64,000 nt of DNA from Bacillus sp. SLBN-46 (GCF_031453555.1 NZ_JAVIZM010000001.1:2239001-2303000); one strand, 5' to 3'; shown: positions 34,264-43,759, counted from the first letter of the stretch. A program made the numbers and translations. Notes: generated by a model not told the origin, from the letters alone.

Positions 34264-35560
34264 TATCCTTGATGCGATTGAAACAGAAGTAGAAATAGAA
34301 AAAAATATGTACGATTTACCAATTGATGAGCTTTTTACGATGGCTGCGAGAATCAATAAAAAGCGCTCGTTCCTATTTGTAAGCAAAGTATTAGGCAAAC
34401 ATTTACCCATCCAACCATATAAGGGTTTGCTGACGGCCGCTTTATTAGCTGTTAGATACATGGAATCGGTTAAGGGATTACATTGTGAGGAAAAAGAAGA
34501 GCTATTGTCACTATTTGCAAAAGAAGGAGGAACATACACCCATCTTCCGTTTGTGCCAAATTCGATTCAACCTGTTGTAATAGGGTTTGCAGAAACGGCT
34601 ACTGCACTCGGTCATGCTTTTTTTGATTGTTTCTATAAAGCTGAATTCTTTCATACAACAAGAGAGGAAATGCGGGAGGAAAATCCAAACGTCACTTTTG
34701 AGGAAGAACATTCACATGCCACCTCCCACCGGTGCTACATTCCAAATAATATGATTAATAACGAACGGGAAATTATTCTAGTAGACGATGAAATAACAAC
34801 TGGGAAAACAGCATTAAATATCATCCAGTCTATTCATGCAAATTACCCAAGAGAAGAATATACAGTTGTTTCCATATTGGATTGGCGTTCGCAAGAAAAT
34901 AAAAATAGATTTAAGCAGCTTGAGAAGGAACTGGGTATAAAGATTCACGTGGTAAGTTTAGTAGCTGGTCATGTACAAATTAAGCAGCATAAAGAAATTA
35001 TTAGTGAAACTCCCGAAAATAATGGCAATAATAAGGCGGAGCAGTCTGTAGAATTACTGCAATTGTCTCCTTTATTTACCCCAGTACCATTTTCCTCTAA
35101 GACGAATGGGAATAAGACCCCATATATCCTAGAAACGGGTCGGTTTGGTCTCCGTAGTTATGAAAACTCTTTTCATGAAAAAATATCGGAGGCAGCTTGT
35201 TACTTAGAGCAAAAAAGGACAGGTAAAAAAACACTTTGTTTAGGTACAGGGGAGTTTATGTATCTTCCTATGCAGCTTGCTTCTAAAATGGGAAAGGGTG
35301 TGTATTATCACTCTACCACTAGAAGTCCAATACATGTAGAAAACAAAATGGGATACGGGGCTCAGTTCGGCGTGGCATTTCCCAATCCTGAAGATTTAAC
35401 AATTACTAATTTTGTTTATAACATTCCACCAGATTATTATGATGAAATATTTATTTTTTTTGAGAGAGAAGTAGAGTTAGAGAATCTCCAGCCCTTACTA
35501 AACGAACTTAAACGTATAGGGGTGCCATCAATAAAGATCGTCTTTTTTTCTAAAAGTTAG
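34214..35560 (+). CDS. Phosphoribosyltransferase-fold protein with C-terminal TRSP domain
   Basis: A 448-residue two-domain protein of the Ter module. The N-terminal half is an orotate-PRTase-like fold with the PRPP-binding signature IILVDDEITTGKTALNIIQ (residues ~190-208) preceded by AGHVQIKQ-type beta strands. The C-terminal TRSP domain begins near 300 (PYILETGRFGLRSYENSFHE) and contains the motif that names it, YYHSTTRSPIHV. It should use PRPP to make a nucleoside-like ribosylated compound. Start ATG 34214 overlaps the previous gene by 50 bases. The pairing with the StiP-type protein downstream is diagnostic of Ter biosynthetic operons. Confidence 0.88.
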   Translation: MKNSQPLTLSKKKYTFNILDAIETEVEIEKNMYDLPIDELFTMAARINKKRSFLFVSKVLGKHLPIQPYKGLLTAALLAVRYMESVKGLHCEEKEELLSLFAKEGGTYTHLPFVPNSIQPVVIGFAETATALGHAFFDCFYKAEFFHTTREEMREENPNVTFEEEHSHATSHRCYIPNNMINNEREIILVDDEITTGKTALNIIQSIHANYPREEYTVVSILDWRSQENKNRFKQLEKELGIKIHVVSLVAGHVQIKQHKEIISETPENNGNNKAEQSVELLQLSPLFTPVPFSSKTNGNKTPYILETGRFGLRSYENSFHEKISEAACYLEQKRTGKKTLCLGTGEFMYLPMQLASKMGKGVYYHSTTRSPIHVENKMGYGAQFGVAFPNPEDLTITNFVYNIPPDYYDEIFIFFEREVELENLQPLLNELKRIGVPSIKIVFFSKS

Positions 35561-35571
35561 AGGTGAAAGAA

Positions 35572-36693
35572 ATGCAAAAAGCAGTCAATAAGCCTGCAAA
35601 AATGGGGACATACCATGAAGATGATGTGCTTTTCTTACTTAAAGATTTAAGTGAAATAAAGCTTGAGGACTCAACAGCAAACCGGGAATTGATGGTTCAA
35701 TCAGGGATGCATTATAGCGAATCATTACCTATCGAGTACCAGCCTCCAGAAGAATATGTTGATTTATTCTGGAAAACATTGATGGAATACAAACAAAAAG
35801 TGGCTTTGTGTGTAGGGATTGTGGCGGAACAAATCTACCAAATAAAAGAGAATAAGACTGTTCTCGTTTCTTTAGCACGAGCCGGAACTCCTGTAGGAAT
35901 ATTGATTAAGAGATATCTTAAATTCCGATACAATGTATCTTTGCCCCATTATAGCATCTCTATTATCAGAGATCGGGGAATCGATGAAAAAGCCCTTCAG
36001 TATATTATCAGTGAGCATCCGAATGGTGCCATTCAATTTGTTGACGGCTGGACAGGAAAAGGGGCTATTTCGATTGAATTAACAAAGGCCTGTCAGGAAT
36101 TTGAACGAAAGTACGGGATCAAGCTTGATGACACACTTGCGGTTATTGCAGATCCAGGCTACTGTACAACTCTATTTGGTACGAGGGAGGATTTCTTAAT
36201 TCCGAGTGCATGTTTAAATTCAACTGTTTCCGGTCTTGTTAGCAGGACTGTACTAAATAAATCATACATTGGAAAAGACGATTTTCACGGTGCTAAATTC
36301 TACAGGGATTTGCTTCCCGCTGATGTGTCAAATGAATTTATCCAGCTAATCTCTACTGAGTTTTCTATGATTTGGGAGGAAGCGGCCGATGTTTCATCGC
36401 AAAAGAAACACGAAAAAATAGAAACGGGATTTTTAGGGATGCAGGATGTAATGAAAATCCAAGAGGAATTCGCCATTGAGAACACGCATTATATAAAACC
36501 TGGAGTAGGAGAAACAACGAGGGTTCTTCTGCGCAGGGTTCCATGGAAAATTCTCATGCGTGATCCTTCAAGCCCATTTGTTAAACACATTCTCATGCTT
36601 GCCGAGGAAAAAGGGGTTGAGGTCGTGGAATATCCTGAGTTACGTTATTTATGCTGCGGCATAATTAAGTCGGTGAAGGAGAATAAAAAATGA
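35572..36693 (+). CDS. PRTase-like/StiP-annotated protein with C-terminal PELOTA-type domain
   Basis: A 373-residue protein often labelled cysteine protease StiP in databases, but Ter-operon studies place its N-terminal region in the PRTase fold: SLARAGTPVGILIKRYLKF and FVDGWTGKGAISIELTKA look like PRPP-loop stretches. The C-terminal ~90 residues (TRVLLRRVPWKILMRD then VKHILMLAEEKGVEVVEYPE) match the PELOTA RNA-binding domain. Start taken at ATG 35572, six bases after GAGGTG, not GTG 35563. Immediately followed by, and overlapping (ATGA), the HAD gene. Protease activity is unlikely in my reading. Confidence 0.82.
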   Translation: MQKAVNKPAKMGTYHEDDVLFLLKDLSEIKLEDSTANRELMVQSGMHYSESLPIEYQPPEEYVDLFWKTLMEYKQKVALCVGIVAEQIYQIKENKTVLVSLARAGTPVGILIKRYLKFRYNVSLPHYSISIIRDRGIDEKALQYIISEHPNGAIQFVDGWTGKGAISIELTKACQEFERKYGIKLDDTLAVIADPGYCTTLFGTREDFLIPSACLNSTVSGLVSRTVLNKSYIGKDDFHGAKFYRDLLPADVSNEFIQLISTEFSMIWEEAADVSSQKKHEKIETGFLGMQDVMKIQEEFAIENTHYIKPGVGETTRVLLRRVPWKILMRDPSSPFVKHILMLAEEKGVEVVEYPELRYLCCGIIKSVKENKK

Positions 36694-37490
36694 TATTTGC
36701 ATCTGACCTTGACCGAACCATCATTTATTCAAAAAGAGCAATGGATGATCTAGAAAAACAACCTGAAGGGCAACTGAAGCTGGTTGAAATAAAAGATGGT
36801 GAACAGGTTGCCTTTATGACAAAAGAAGCCTTTATTGCCCTTAAAAGAATTTCTCAGAGAAGTTTGTTTATTCCCGTTACAACGAGGACAACAGATCAGT
36901 TTAGCAGATTATCTATTTTTAAAAACGAGATTGAATTCAAATACGCCATAACTACAAATGGGGCTGTTATTTTAGAACATGGGAAGCCTGTAGAGGGATG
37001 GACAGAGTATGTGAAAAATAGATTGAGAATGGAATCCGCTTTAGAAAAGGAACTACTGTCTATTTTTCAAAGAGAGGGAATCCGTTTTGATGGGATAAAA
37101 AAGCAGGCGGGGAATCTTTTTTTCTATTTTATTTTAAATAGCTTTCCATCAACAGTCGAGTTGCAATTAATGAATGATACAGCAAGAAAGGTTGGCTGGA
37201 GAATTTCACTACAGGGGCGAAAACTATATTTTATACCGCTGGCAATTAGTAAAGGAAGTGCACTTGAATATATCTGTCAAACAGAAGGGGCCAAAGCAAT
37301 AGCAGGTGCGGGGGACTCCATATTAGATTGGGATTTTCTTCAAAATTGCCAATATCGGTTCGTTCCCAACCATGGTGAGCTTGCTAAGGCGACAGATACG
37401 AGTGATCTTATTTTTACTAAAAGTCGTGGGATATGTGCGGGTGAAGAAATTCTCCAACAGGTTTTAGAACTGTTGCCACTTAAAGTTTAA
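36690..37490 (+). CDS. HAD-superfamily phosphatase of the Ter module
   Basis: A 266-residue HAD hydrolase of the Cof/sucrose-phosphatase-like subfamily. Motif I IFASDLDRTIIYS (nucleophile Asp near residue 6), motif II VTTRTTDQFSRL, and motif IV GAGDSILDWDFL are present, as is a C2-type cap. Likely removes phosphate from the module's intermediate, as a nucleotide-like product would require. The ATG overlaps the StiP-type stop (ATGA). Last gene of the first Ter transcription unit; its end overlaps a small minus-strand gene by four bases. Confidence 0.87.
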   Translation: MIFASDLDRTIIYSKRAMDDLEKQPEGQLKLVEIKDGEQVAFMTKEAFIALKRISQRSLFIPVTTRTTDQFSRLSIFKNEIEFKYAITTNGAVILEHGKPVEGWTEYVKNRLRMESALEKELLSIFQREGIRFDGIKKQAGNLFFYFILNSFPSTVELQLMNDTARKVGWRISLQGRKLYFIPLAISKGSALEYICQTEGAKAIAGAGDSILDWDFLQNCQYRFVPNHGELAKATDTSDLIFTKSRGICAGEEILQQVLELLPLKV

Positions 37491-37732
37491 TTCTTTTTCA
37501 TCAACCTATTAAAAACAAAAAAGTATAGGCAGGCAAATAGACTGTAAAAAGCAAAAAAGAAAAGAATGGACATGACAAGTGAATGCATAACGGGGAATAG
37601 AAGCAGGGTAAAGATGATACTGAAAATAAATAAGTCCAAGTAAATAAATATATCAGATACCATTACTTCCATTACATTATTTAATTCCTCTTGAATGTGC
37701 TCCATCCTTGGACGTTTATAGAGAAATCTCAT
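37487..37732 (-). CDS. Small two-helix membrane protein, unknown
   Basis: An 81-residue protein: MRFLYKRPRMEHIQEELNNV, then two hydrophobic segments (IFIYLDLFIFSIIFTLLLFP and ILFFFAFYSLFACLYFFVF). I choose ATG 37732 with AGTAGGTG six bases upstream, over GTG 37741. It is convergent with the HAD gene and divergent from the yceG unit. No known family. Its position inside the island suggests a Ter-associated membrane peptide; that is inference. Confidence 0.5.
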   Translation of the reverse strand: MRFLYKRPRMEHIQEELNNVMEVMVSDIFIYLDLFIFSIIFTLLLFPVMHSLVMSILFFFAFYSLFACLYFFVFNRLMKKN

Positions 37733-37816
37733 TCGAGTCACCTACTTTAGTATGAGTACTCAAATAGTATGTAAGGACAAGAAAAAAGGTGAAAAATGAA
37801 GAAATCACTTTAATAA

Positions 37817-37842
37817 CGAAACATTTTTGAAGCACATTCGTA
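37817..37842 (+). promoter_or_regulatory. Second SigW-type promoter, upstream of yceG
   Basis: CGAAAC (37817-37822), exactly 16 bases, CGTA (37839-37842). One mismatch from the full SigW consensus. It gives a leader of about 150 bases before yceG at 38000. The leader has the imperfect hairpin AAGTGCTTAAGTGCTGAAGC but no clear riboswitch. Confidence 0.75.
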
Positions 37843-37999
37843 TTAACAAATGAACCAATTAAATAACTGTGATATGATGATAAGGAACCTTACATAATTT
37901 TCTATTATTATGCGGAAGTGCTTAAGTGCTGAAGCAGGACAAAGTATATAGATCTTCTTTGGAAAATAAGCTTTCGCTTCTAGAGGGAAGGGATTATGA

Positions 38000-39637
38000 A
38001 TGTATCCACCATTAAATCAATTGAACGTCCGTCCTATATCCCTAACGTATGAAAATTGGTTTGATCTGTTAAAAAAAACCTTACCAGAACGGCCCCATTT
38101 TTCATTAGAAAATGGAACCATCCAGATCGGGCAAGTACTGGGTAAATTTCTAGGGATTCCAATTGACACGGATGAATACTACAACCAGTTATTTGATTAT
38201 GTAAACTCGGAAGAATGGGGGTTACAGTTATTAAGTGAGGATTCACTTGATAAAACAATAAATAACACGTATTTTCAGTCCATTCAAAAAGTGATCAATA
38301 TTAATCAAGAGCAAAAATTGTCAATTAACCGCTTTGCTGCCTTTCTTGATGGGGAGCAGCTTTTGTTAAAGTCAAAAGTACCGGTCATTCACCGGAAATT
38401 AAGGGAAGCGATGATTGCGACACTTGAATTGTACGCTACCCTTGAGAAGGATGGACTTAAGAATCACGAACTAAGGCGAGTTCTCGTTGATTTGGTGAAG
38501 TGGTCAATCAATCATTTACAGTCACAATTAGACCATGCGGATCCTGAGAGGGCCATGCCCAAATATCTGTGGTATGGCAAGTTTAAGAGAAGTCATCAAT
38601 ATTTTTTATATTATTTAATAAAGCTTGGCTGTGATATCGTCGTTTTTGATCCAGAGGGTAAAGATATACTAGCAGGTTTCGTTTCTGAACCGGTCTTCAC
38701 TCATCACTATCCAAATAAACTTCCTGCAGAGACCTTTCCTAAGGAAAGAAGGAACAGGAAATCAACGGTTGCCTATCGGGCCTCAAAAGAGATTGAGACG
38801 ATTTTAAACCAAGAAGGATCGGGACTTTATAAACCATGGCAGCTAAGGGAATATACTCCATCTTCCATTACGTTAAAAACTACATATGATGAGCTATTTA
38901 TCCTTAGTAAAGAGATAGCAATGATTCGTCCTGATTTTGAGGTAGGTGAGGGAAAAGTTAAGATTCCCTCTATTTTTGCTAAAGTCCAGGGTGTGAGTAA
39001 GAATCGTAAAGAATATTGGGACCGCCTTCAATCTCTTAGTCAGTTGGAGCACAGTTACCTTATTCGACAACTACCATTTACGATGCAGAGTACCAGCGAT
39101 TTTCGCTTCCATTACCGAAATGCCCTTGGGAAGGATGACTTGCTAGTCCCTGAAAAAATGATGCAGGCACACTATTGGCCCTATTCATTCTTAGCATCTG
39201 GATTACAAAAGGGAATCGCTCATGCGATTAGGAAAATCTGTGAGAAACCAGGTTTAAAGTCTTTGCCGATGGAAAGTTTAGAAGATGTGAAAATGTACTT
39301 GTTTACTCAGGCTCTATTTATGCCAAAAAGGATCATTCAATTGCTTGAGAGATTTGATTATTCCCAGCAGGTTCCTAAATTGATTATCTTTAATAATGAA
39401 TTATCCGGCATGCTTTCAAGGTCGGATGCAGCATTGCTTCTGCTCTTAAATCAATTTGGGATAGATATCATCCTTTATAATCCACCAGGCCATAATGACA
39501 TTGAAAATTTTATCGATGAACGATTATTCGATAAACACTGGCTTGAGGAAATGGTCTTTGATTTGGAATATAAAGAGCCTTCTGTTTTTAAAAAGGGGCT
39601 TTTTCAAGGAATACTAAAAAACTTAAGGGGAGATTAA
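38000..39637 (+). CDS. yceG: YceG-family protein (Ter biosynthetic-module component)
   Basis: A 545-residue soluble protein of the YceG family, described in Pfam as a putative component of the Ter biosynthetic module. Recognised by LYATLEKDGLKNHELRRVLV, the VKWSINHLQSQLDH stretch, PKYLWYGKF, and IIRYLTYNPPG-like end ILYNPPGHNDIENFID. No catalytic motif is obvious. AGAGGGAAGGGATTATGA precedes the ATG. Four bases separate it from telA; in B. subtilis yceG-yceH have the same order. Confidence 0.88.
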   Translation: MYPPLNQLNVRPISLTYENWFDLLKKTLPERPHFSLENGTIQIGQVLGKFLGIPIDTDEYYNQLFDYVNSEEWGLQLLSEDSLDKTINNTYFQSIQKVININQEQKLSINRFAAFLDGEQLLLKSKVPVIHRKLREAMIATLELYATLEKDGLKNHELRRVLVDLVKWSINHLQSQLDHADPERAMPKYLWYGKFKRSHQYFLYYLIKLGCDIVVFDPEGKDILAGFVSEPVFTHHYPNKLPAETFPKERRNRKSTVAYRASKEIETILNQEGSGLYKPWQLREYTPSSITLKTTYDELFILSKEIAMIRPDFEVGEGKVKIPSIFAKVQGVSKNRKEYWDRLQSLSQLEHSYLIRQLPFTMQSTSDFRFHYRNALGKDDLLVPEKMMQAHYWPYSFLASGLQKGIAHAIRKICEKPGLKSLPMESLEDVKMYLFTQALFMPKRIIQLLERFDYSQQVPKLIIFNNELSGMLSRSDAALLLLLNQFGIDIILYNPPGHNDIENFIDERLFDKHWLEEMVFDLEYKEPSVFKKGLFQGILKNLRGD

Positions 39638-39640
39638 GTA

Positions 39641-40744
39641 GTGACTTTACCATCAAATCAAGCTAGCGGTATGATGCCAATAAGCGATAATGACCAACTA
39701 TCAGAGACAAAAGCTTCTGATATTAAGCTAGCACTCCGTAAAGAACCAGAAGTTCAAAATTTAGTACGTACGATTGATGAGCGAGACCAAATTCAAGTGT
39801 TGGAATTCGGGAAAGAACCAGCCGTGCAAATTTCTCGCTTTTCCGATCAGATTCTCAGCAATATGCGGACAACAAAAGTAGAAGATTCCGGTGAACTTCT
39901 GAAACAGCTTGGACGCATCATGGATAAATTTGATGCTAAGGACTTTCAAAAGACATCTGGTGGTATTTTCGGAAAGCTATTTAAAAAGGGCGAAAAAATG
40001 GTAGAAAAGCTTTTTGGAAAATACCAGACGATGGGCTCTGAAATCGACAAGATTTATATCGAGATCTCCAAATACCAGCATGAGATGGTTGATTCAACCA
40101 ATATGCTTGAACAAATGTATGAGCAAAACTACCAATACTATTTGACACTTGAAAAGTACATTGTTGCGGGTGAAATGAAAGTAGAGGAGCTGAAGAACAA
40201 TCAGCTGCCACAGCTAGAATCACGGGTGGCATCAGGAGATCAATTAGCATCCATGCAGTTAGATACATTAAAAAATGTCATCGAGCTACTAGAACAGAGA
40301 ATATATGACCTAGAAATGGCGAAAATGGTGTCGCTCCAGACAGCACCACAAATACGATTATTGCAAAGAGGGAATACAAAGCTGATAGGAAAAATTAATT
40401 CAGCGTTTGTGACGACGATCCCTATTTTTAAAAATGGATTAATTCAAGCTGTTGCAGCGAAGCGTCAGAAGCTTGTTGCTGATTCTATGAGTGAGCTTGA
40501 CCGCAGAACCAATGAAATGCTGCTTAAAAATGCTCAGAATATTTCACAACAGAGCACTGATATTGCAAGGCTGGCAGGCGGTCCTAGCATTAAAATTGAA
40601 ACAATTGAAGAGTCTTGGAATATCATCATCAAGGGTATGCAGGAGACAAAGGCAATTGAAGAAGAAAATAAACGGTTGCGTGTGGAAGGTACAAAACGTT
40701 TAGAGCAGTTACAAGAAAACTTTAAGAGATTGAAACAATCATAA
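39641..40744 (+). CDS. telA: TelA/YceH toxic-anion resistance family protein
   Basis: A 367-residue, largely alpha-helical cytosolic protein. TelA family features are the N-terminal SRFSDQILSNMRTTKVEDSG, a FxKxFxKGEKMVEKLFGKYQ amphipathic part near residue 115-130, and coiled-coil stretches through SLQTAPQIRLLQRGN to the C-terminus. The family is linked to resistance to tellurite, nisin and cell-wall antibiotics, with unknown mechanism. GTG 39641 is preceded by AAGGGGAGATTAAGTA. Follows yceG by four bases, precedes two TerD genes. Confidence 0.92.
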   Translation: MTLPSNQASGMMPISDNDQLSETKASDIKLALRKEPEVQNLVRTIDERDQIQVLEFGKEPAVQISRFSDQILSNMRTTKVEDSGELLKQLGRIMDKFDAKDFQKTSGGIFGKLFKKGEKMVEKLFGKYQTMGSEIDKIYIEISKYQHEMVDSTNMLEQMYEQNYQYYLTLEKYIVAGEMKVEELKNNQLPQLESRVASGDQLASMQLDTLKNVIELLEQRIYDLEMAKMVSLQTAPQIRLLQRGNTKLIGKINSAFVTTIPIFKNGLIQAVAAKRQKLVADSMSELDRRTNEMLLKNAQNISQQSTDIARLAGGPSIKIETIEESWNIIIKGMQETKAIEEENKRLRVEGTKRLEQLQENFKRLKQS

Positions 40745-40792
40745 TTATTTTTATTGTGATAATTTAAAAAAATCTAATTTGAGGTGAATGAC

Positions 40793-41404
40793 ATGGCTAT
40801 TAATTTACAAAAAGGGCAGCGAGTGGATTTAACGAAAGGAAATCCAGGACTTACTAAAATCCTGGTAGGATTAGGTTGGGATCCAGTTCAAAGCGGAGGA
40901 GGCGGCGGCTTGTTTGGCGGTTTGTTCGGCGGCGGCAGTGCTCCAAATGTTGACTGTGATGCGTCAGTTATTATGCTTGGTTCGAATGATAAGCTTCAGA
41001 ATAATAAAGATGTTATCTATTTTGGTAATTTACGAAGCAATGACGGCAGTGTACAACACTCAGGAGACAACTTGACAGGGGATGGAGACGGTGATGACGA
41101 GCAGGTAATGATTGACTTAAGTAGAGTGCCGTCAAACATACAGAAACTTGTATTCGTTGTTAATATTTATGACTGTGTGAAAAGAAAACAGCATTTTGGA
41201 ATGATTCGAAATGCATTCATTAGGGTAGTAAATCCTTCTAATAACCAGGAATTGATCCATTACAATCTAACTGACAATTACAGTGGATTAACATGTCTTG
41301 TGACAGGTGAACTATACCGACATGGAAATGAGTGGAAGTTCGCTGCGATCGGTAGCGGTACAAATGCAGCTAGCCTTAGTGAAGTGGTTCGTTCTTATAG
41401 TTAA
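40793..41404 (+). CDS. TerD-family protein with Gly/Phe-rich insertion (second copy)
   Basis: A 203-residue TerD protein. After GLGWDPV it carries an insertion [18 protein letters not shown] before the first acidic motif [11 protein letters not shown]; other copies read [12 protein letters not shown] there. The second calcium loop [14 protein letters not shown] is intact. The repeat LFGG suggests a flexible or self-associating segment in this paralogue. Start ATG 40793 is six bases after GAGGTG; the ORF's GTG 40784 overlaps that site. Third gene of the yceG unit. Confidence 0.88.
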   Translation: MAINLQKGQRVDLTKGNPGLTKILVGLGWDPVQSGGGGGLFGGLFGGGSAPNVDCDASVIMLGSNDKLQNNKDVIYFGNLRSNDGSVQHSGDNLTGDGDGDDEQVMIDLSRVPSNIQKLVFVVNIYDCVKRKQHFGMIRNAFIRVVNPSNNQELIHYNLTDNYSGLTCLVTGELYRHGNEWKFAAIGSGTNAASLSEVVRSYS

Positions 41405-41436
41405 TTTGTTATTATTGTCAAAATGAGGTGATACAT

Positions 41437-42015
41437 TTGGGAATTAATTTATCAAAAGGACAAAGAATCGACTTAACGAAAACAAATCCCGGATTAACGA
41501 AGGTCATCATCGGACTTGGCTGGGATACAAATCGCTATCATGGCGGAAATGATTTTGATCTTGATGCATCGGCATTTTTAGCAGATGCCAACAGCAGGGT
41601 GACGGAAGATCTGGACTTTATTTTTTACAATAACTTGGTGCATACTTCAGGTGCCGTTGAACATACTGGCGACAACCGCACGGGTGAGGGTGACGGGGAT
41701 GACGAGCAAATTAAGATTGATTTTAGTAAGGTTCCATCCCATATTAGTCGGATTGCCATTACTGTAACCATCCATGATGCTGAAGCGAGAAACCAGAATT
41801 TTGGCCAAGTCAGTAATGCCTTTGCTCGGGTAGTCGACGAAGAAACAAACCGTGAAATCCTAAGATTTGATCTGGGTGAAGACTTTTCTGTTGAAACTGC
41901 TGTTGTGATTTGTGAGCTTTATCGTCACAATGGTGATTGGAAATTCAATGCAGTAGGTAGTGGTTTTGCAGGAGGCTTGGCTGCCCTATGTAGAAACTTT
42001 GGATTAGAAGTATAA
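41437..42015 (+). CDS. TerD-family protein (third copy)
   Basis: A 192-residue TerD protein very like the copy at 31501 ([20 protein letters not shown] and [19 protein letters not shown]). Start TTG 41437 lies six bases after GAGGTG; an in-frame GTG at 41428 overlaps that site. Ends the yceG-telA-terD-terD unit. Both calcium-binding acidic clusters are complete. Duplication relative to the first copy probably predates this locus. Confidence 0.92.
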   Translation: MGINLSKGQRIDLTKTNPGLTKVIIGLGWDTNRYHGGNDFDLDASAFLADANSRVTEDLDFIFYNNLVHTSGAVEHTGDNRTGEGDGDDEQIKIDFSKVPSHISRIAITVTIHDAEARNQNFGQVSNAFARVVDEETNREILRFDLGEDFSVETAVVICELYRHNGDWKFNAVGSGFAGGLAALCRNFGLEV

Positions 42016-42026
42016 ATATTAAAACT

Positions 42027-42056
42027 AGAGGCGGGCATTGTGCAAGCCTCTTTTCT
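42027..42056 (+). terminator. Terminator of the second Ter transcription unit
   Basis: AGAGGC (42027-42032) pairs with GCCTCT (42046-42051), followed by Ts. Short stem, 13-base loop. Confidence 0.7.
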
Positions 42057-42165
42057 TTGGAATGCACCGAAAACATTTCTATCTAATGACCAACTTCATT
42101 AAACTTCAGGAAACCTTTTATGTTAAAATGAAAAAATATGAATGACAGGAAGGGGAGTGTACGAA

Positions 42166-42960
42166 GTGAAGCAATATTTAGAGTTATGTGAGCATGTATT
42201 AAAAAATGGTACCGTAAAAGGGGACCGAACGGGGACTGGAACGGTTAGTACGTTTGGGTATCAAATGAGATTTAATTTAGAGGACGGATTTCCACTAGTA
42301 ACTACAAAAAAACTACATCTAAAATCTATTATTTATGAATTACTATGGTTTTTAAAAGGCGATACCAATGTTCGTTACCTTCAGGAAAATGGGGTACGAA
42401 TATGGAATGAATGGGCAGATGAATTTGGGGAGTTAGGACCTGTATATGGACACCAATGGAGGTCATGGACAGGCGCAGACGGAAAAACAGTCGATCAGAT
42501 TAGTGAGCTAATCCATCAGATAAAAACAAATCCAAACTCTAGAAGACTATTGGTCAATGCCTGGAATGTCGCAGAAATCGACCATATGGCATTACCTCCG
42601 TGTCATTGTATGTTCCAATTTTATGTTGCTGATGGAAAGTTATCCTGTCAGTTATATCAACGTTCAGCGGATGTATTTCTTGGAGTACCATTCAATATTG
42701 CTTCCTACGCACTTTTAACATATATGATTGCTCAAGTGTGTGATTTAAAGCCTGGTGAATTTATTCATACCTTTGGAGATGTTCATATTTATCAAAATCA
42801 TCTAGAACAAATCAAGCTCCAATTAGGAAGAGAGCCCAAGAGGCTGCCAACTCTAAAAATTAATCCAAATGTAAAGGATATTTTTTCTTTTGAATTTGAA
42901 GATTTTACATTAGAAGGATATGAAGCCCACCCACATATCAAAGGAGCTGTCAGTGTATGA
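42166..42960 (+). CDS. thyA: Thymidylate synthase (ThyA/ThyB type)
   Basis: Converts dUMP to dTMP with methylene-tetrahydrofolate. The nucleophile is Cys in [12 protein letters not shown] and the dUMP-binding RxxxxRR-type arginines occur in [14 protein letters not shown] take GTG 42166, nine bases after AGGAAGGGG, since ATG 42142 lies before that site; this gives 264 residues, the family standard. The dfrA gene overlaps by ATGA. The Ter island lies between this pair and ypjP, their B. subtilis neighbour. Confidence 0.95.
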   Translation: MKQYLELCEHVLKNGTVKGDRTGTGTVSTFGYQMRFNLEDGFPLVTTKKLHLKSIIYELLWFLKGDTNVRYLQENGVRIWNEWADEFGELGPVYGHQWRSWTGADGKTVDQISELIHQIKTNPNSRRLLVNAWNVAEIDHMALPPCHCMFQFYVADGKLSCQLYQRSADVFLGVPFNIASYALLTYMIAQVCDLKPGEFIHTFGDVHIYQNHLEQIKLQLGREPKRLPTLKINPNVKDIFSFEFEDFTLEGYEAHPHIKGAVSV

Positions 42961-43445
42961 TTTCTTTTATCGTTGCAATGGACGAAAATCGAACGATTGG
43001 AAGAGAAAATCAGTTACCCTGGCATTTACCGGAAGACTTGAAATTTTTTAAGAGGGTGACGATGGGCCACCCAATTGCAATGGGGAGAAAAACGCACGAG
43101 AGTATTGGTCGTGTCCTACCAGGCAGGGAAAATATTGTGATTACCCGTCAGGAAGGCTACCAAAGCGAAGGCTGTACGATGTTTTACTCGGTTGAGGAGT
43201 TTGTGAACTATTGCCGAGATGTGGACGATGAAATATTTGTCATTGGCGGAGCGGAAATTTTCCGTAAGGCATTTCCATATGTTGACTGCTTGTACCTAAC
43301 GCTAATACATGAATCATTTGAAGGGGATACATACTTTCCTCCATTTGACATAAGTCAGTGGGAGCTAACATCCTGCGAAAAAGGGCCAAAAAACGAAAAG
43401 AATCCATATGATTATGAATTTAGGATTTATAAAAGGAAAGTTTAG
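42957..43445 (+). CDS. dfrA: Dihydrofolate reductase
   Basis: Regenerates tetrahydrofolate after thymidylate synthesis, NADPH-dependent. Conserved points: [24 protein letters not shown] with the PW dipeptide and the acidic Asp27-type position, [11 protein letters not shown], and [13 protein letters not shown] near residue 95. 162 residues, normal. Its ATG overlaps the thyA stop (ATGA): the two enzymes are translated together as in B. subtilis thyB-dfrA. A clear terminator at 43467. Confidence 0.97.
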   Translation: MISFIVAMDENRTIGRENQLPWHLPEDLKFFKRVTMGHPIAMGRKTHESIGRVLPGRENIVITRQEGYQSEGCTMFYSVEEFVNYCRDVDDEIFVIGGAEIFRKAFPYVDCLYLTLIHESFEGDTYFPPFDISQWELTSCEKGPKNEKNPYDYEFRIYKRKV

Positions 43446-43466
43446 AAGGTTTCAATCATAAAAAAT

Positions 43467-43500
43467 AAGCATCAGCAATTTTTGCTGGTGCTTTCTTTTC
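43467..43500 (+). terminator. Terminator of thyA-dfrA
   Basis: AAGCATCAGCAA (43467-43478) pairs with TTGCTGGTGCTT (43482-43493), one G-T, then Ts. Confidence 0.85.
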
Positions 43501-43504
43501 TCTA

Positions 43505-43759
43505 TTAAAAATAGGAACCATTGACTTCGTAATCGGCTAATTTCGCTAGCATACCTCTAAATTCATGTGGATGGCAAAACTCTTCTTCATGAAAGTGCTT
43601 TTTCACCCAAGCAATTAACTCATTTGAGCTATTAAAATATTCCCCACTTCGATCACTTTTTCGAATGGTGTATCTGCCATTGTCATCATCAATAGTTACC
43701 TCAACAGGGAGAGCTCCATCAAAACTGCATAGTGAAAATTCCATCCTCATCACATCCAT
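43505..43759 (-). CDS. Hypothetical protein (84 aa)
   Basis: No family recognised. Sequence MDVMRMEFSLCSFDGALPVE then DDDNGRYTIRKSDRSGEYFN is polar with a beta-rich first half and a helical second half (ELIAWVKKHFHEEEFCHPHE). AAAGGAAATTATATGG precedes ATG 43759; ATG 43744 (MEFSLC) is also possible. It is convergent with dfrA. Conserved-looking composition and codon use suggest a real gene. Confidence 0.55.
   Translation of the reverse strand: MDVMRMEFSLCSFDGALPVEVTIDDDNGRYTIRKSDRSGEYFNSSNELIAWVKKHFHEEEFCHPHEFRGMLAKLADYEVNGSYF

Noticed and set aside
35572..36693. StiP-type protein as a cysteine protease
   Set aside because: No convincing Cys/His catalytic pair; operon context and the PRPP-like loops favour the PRTase-fold view.
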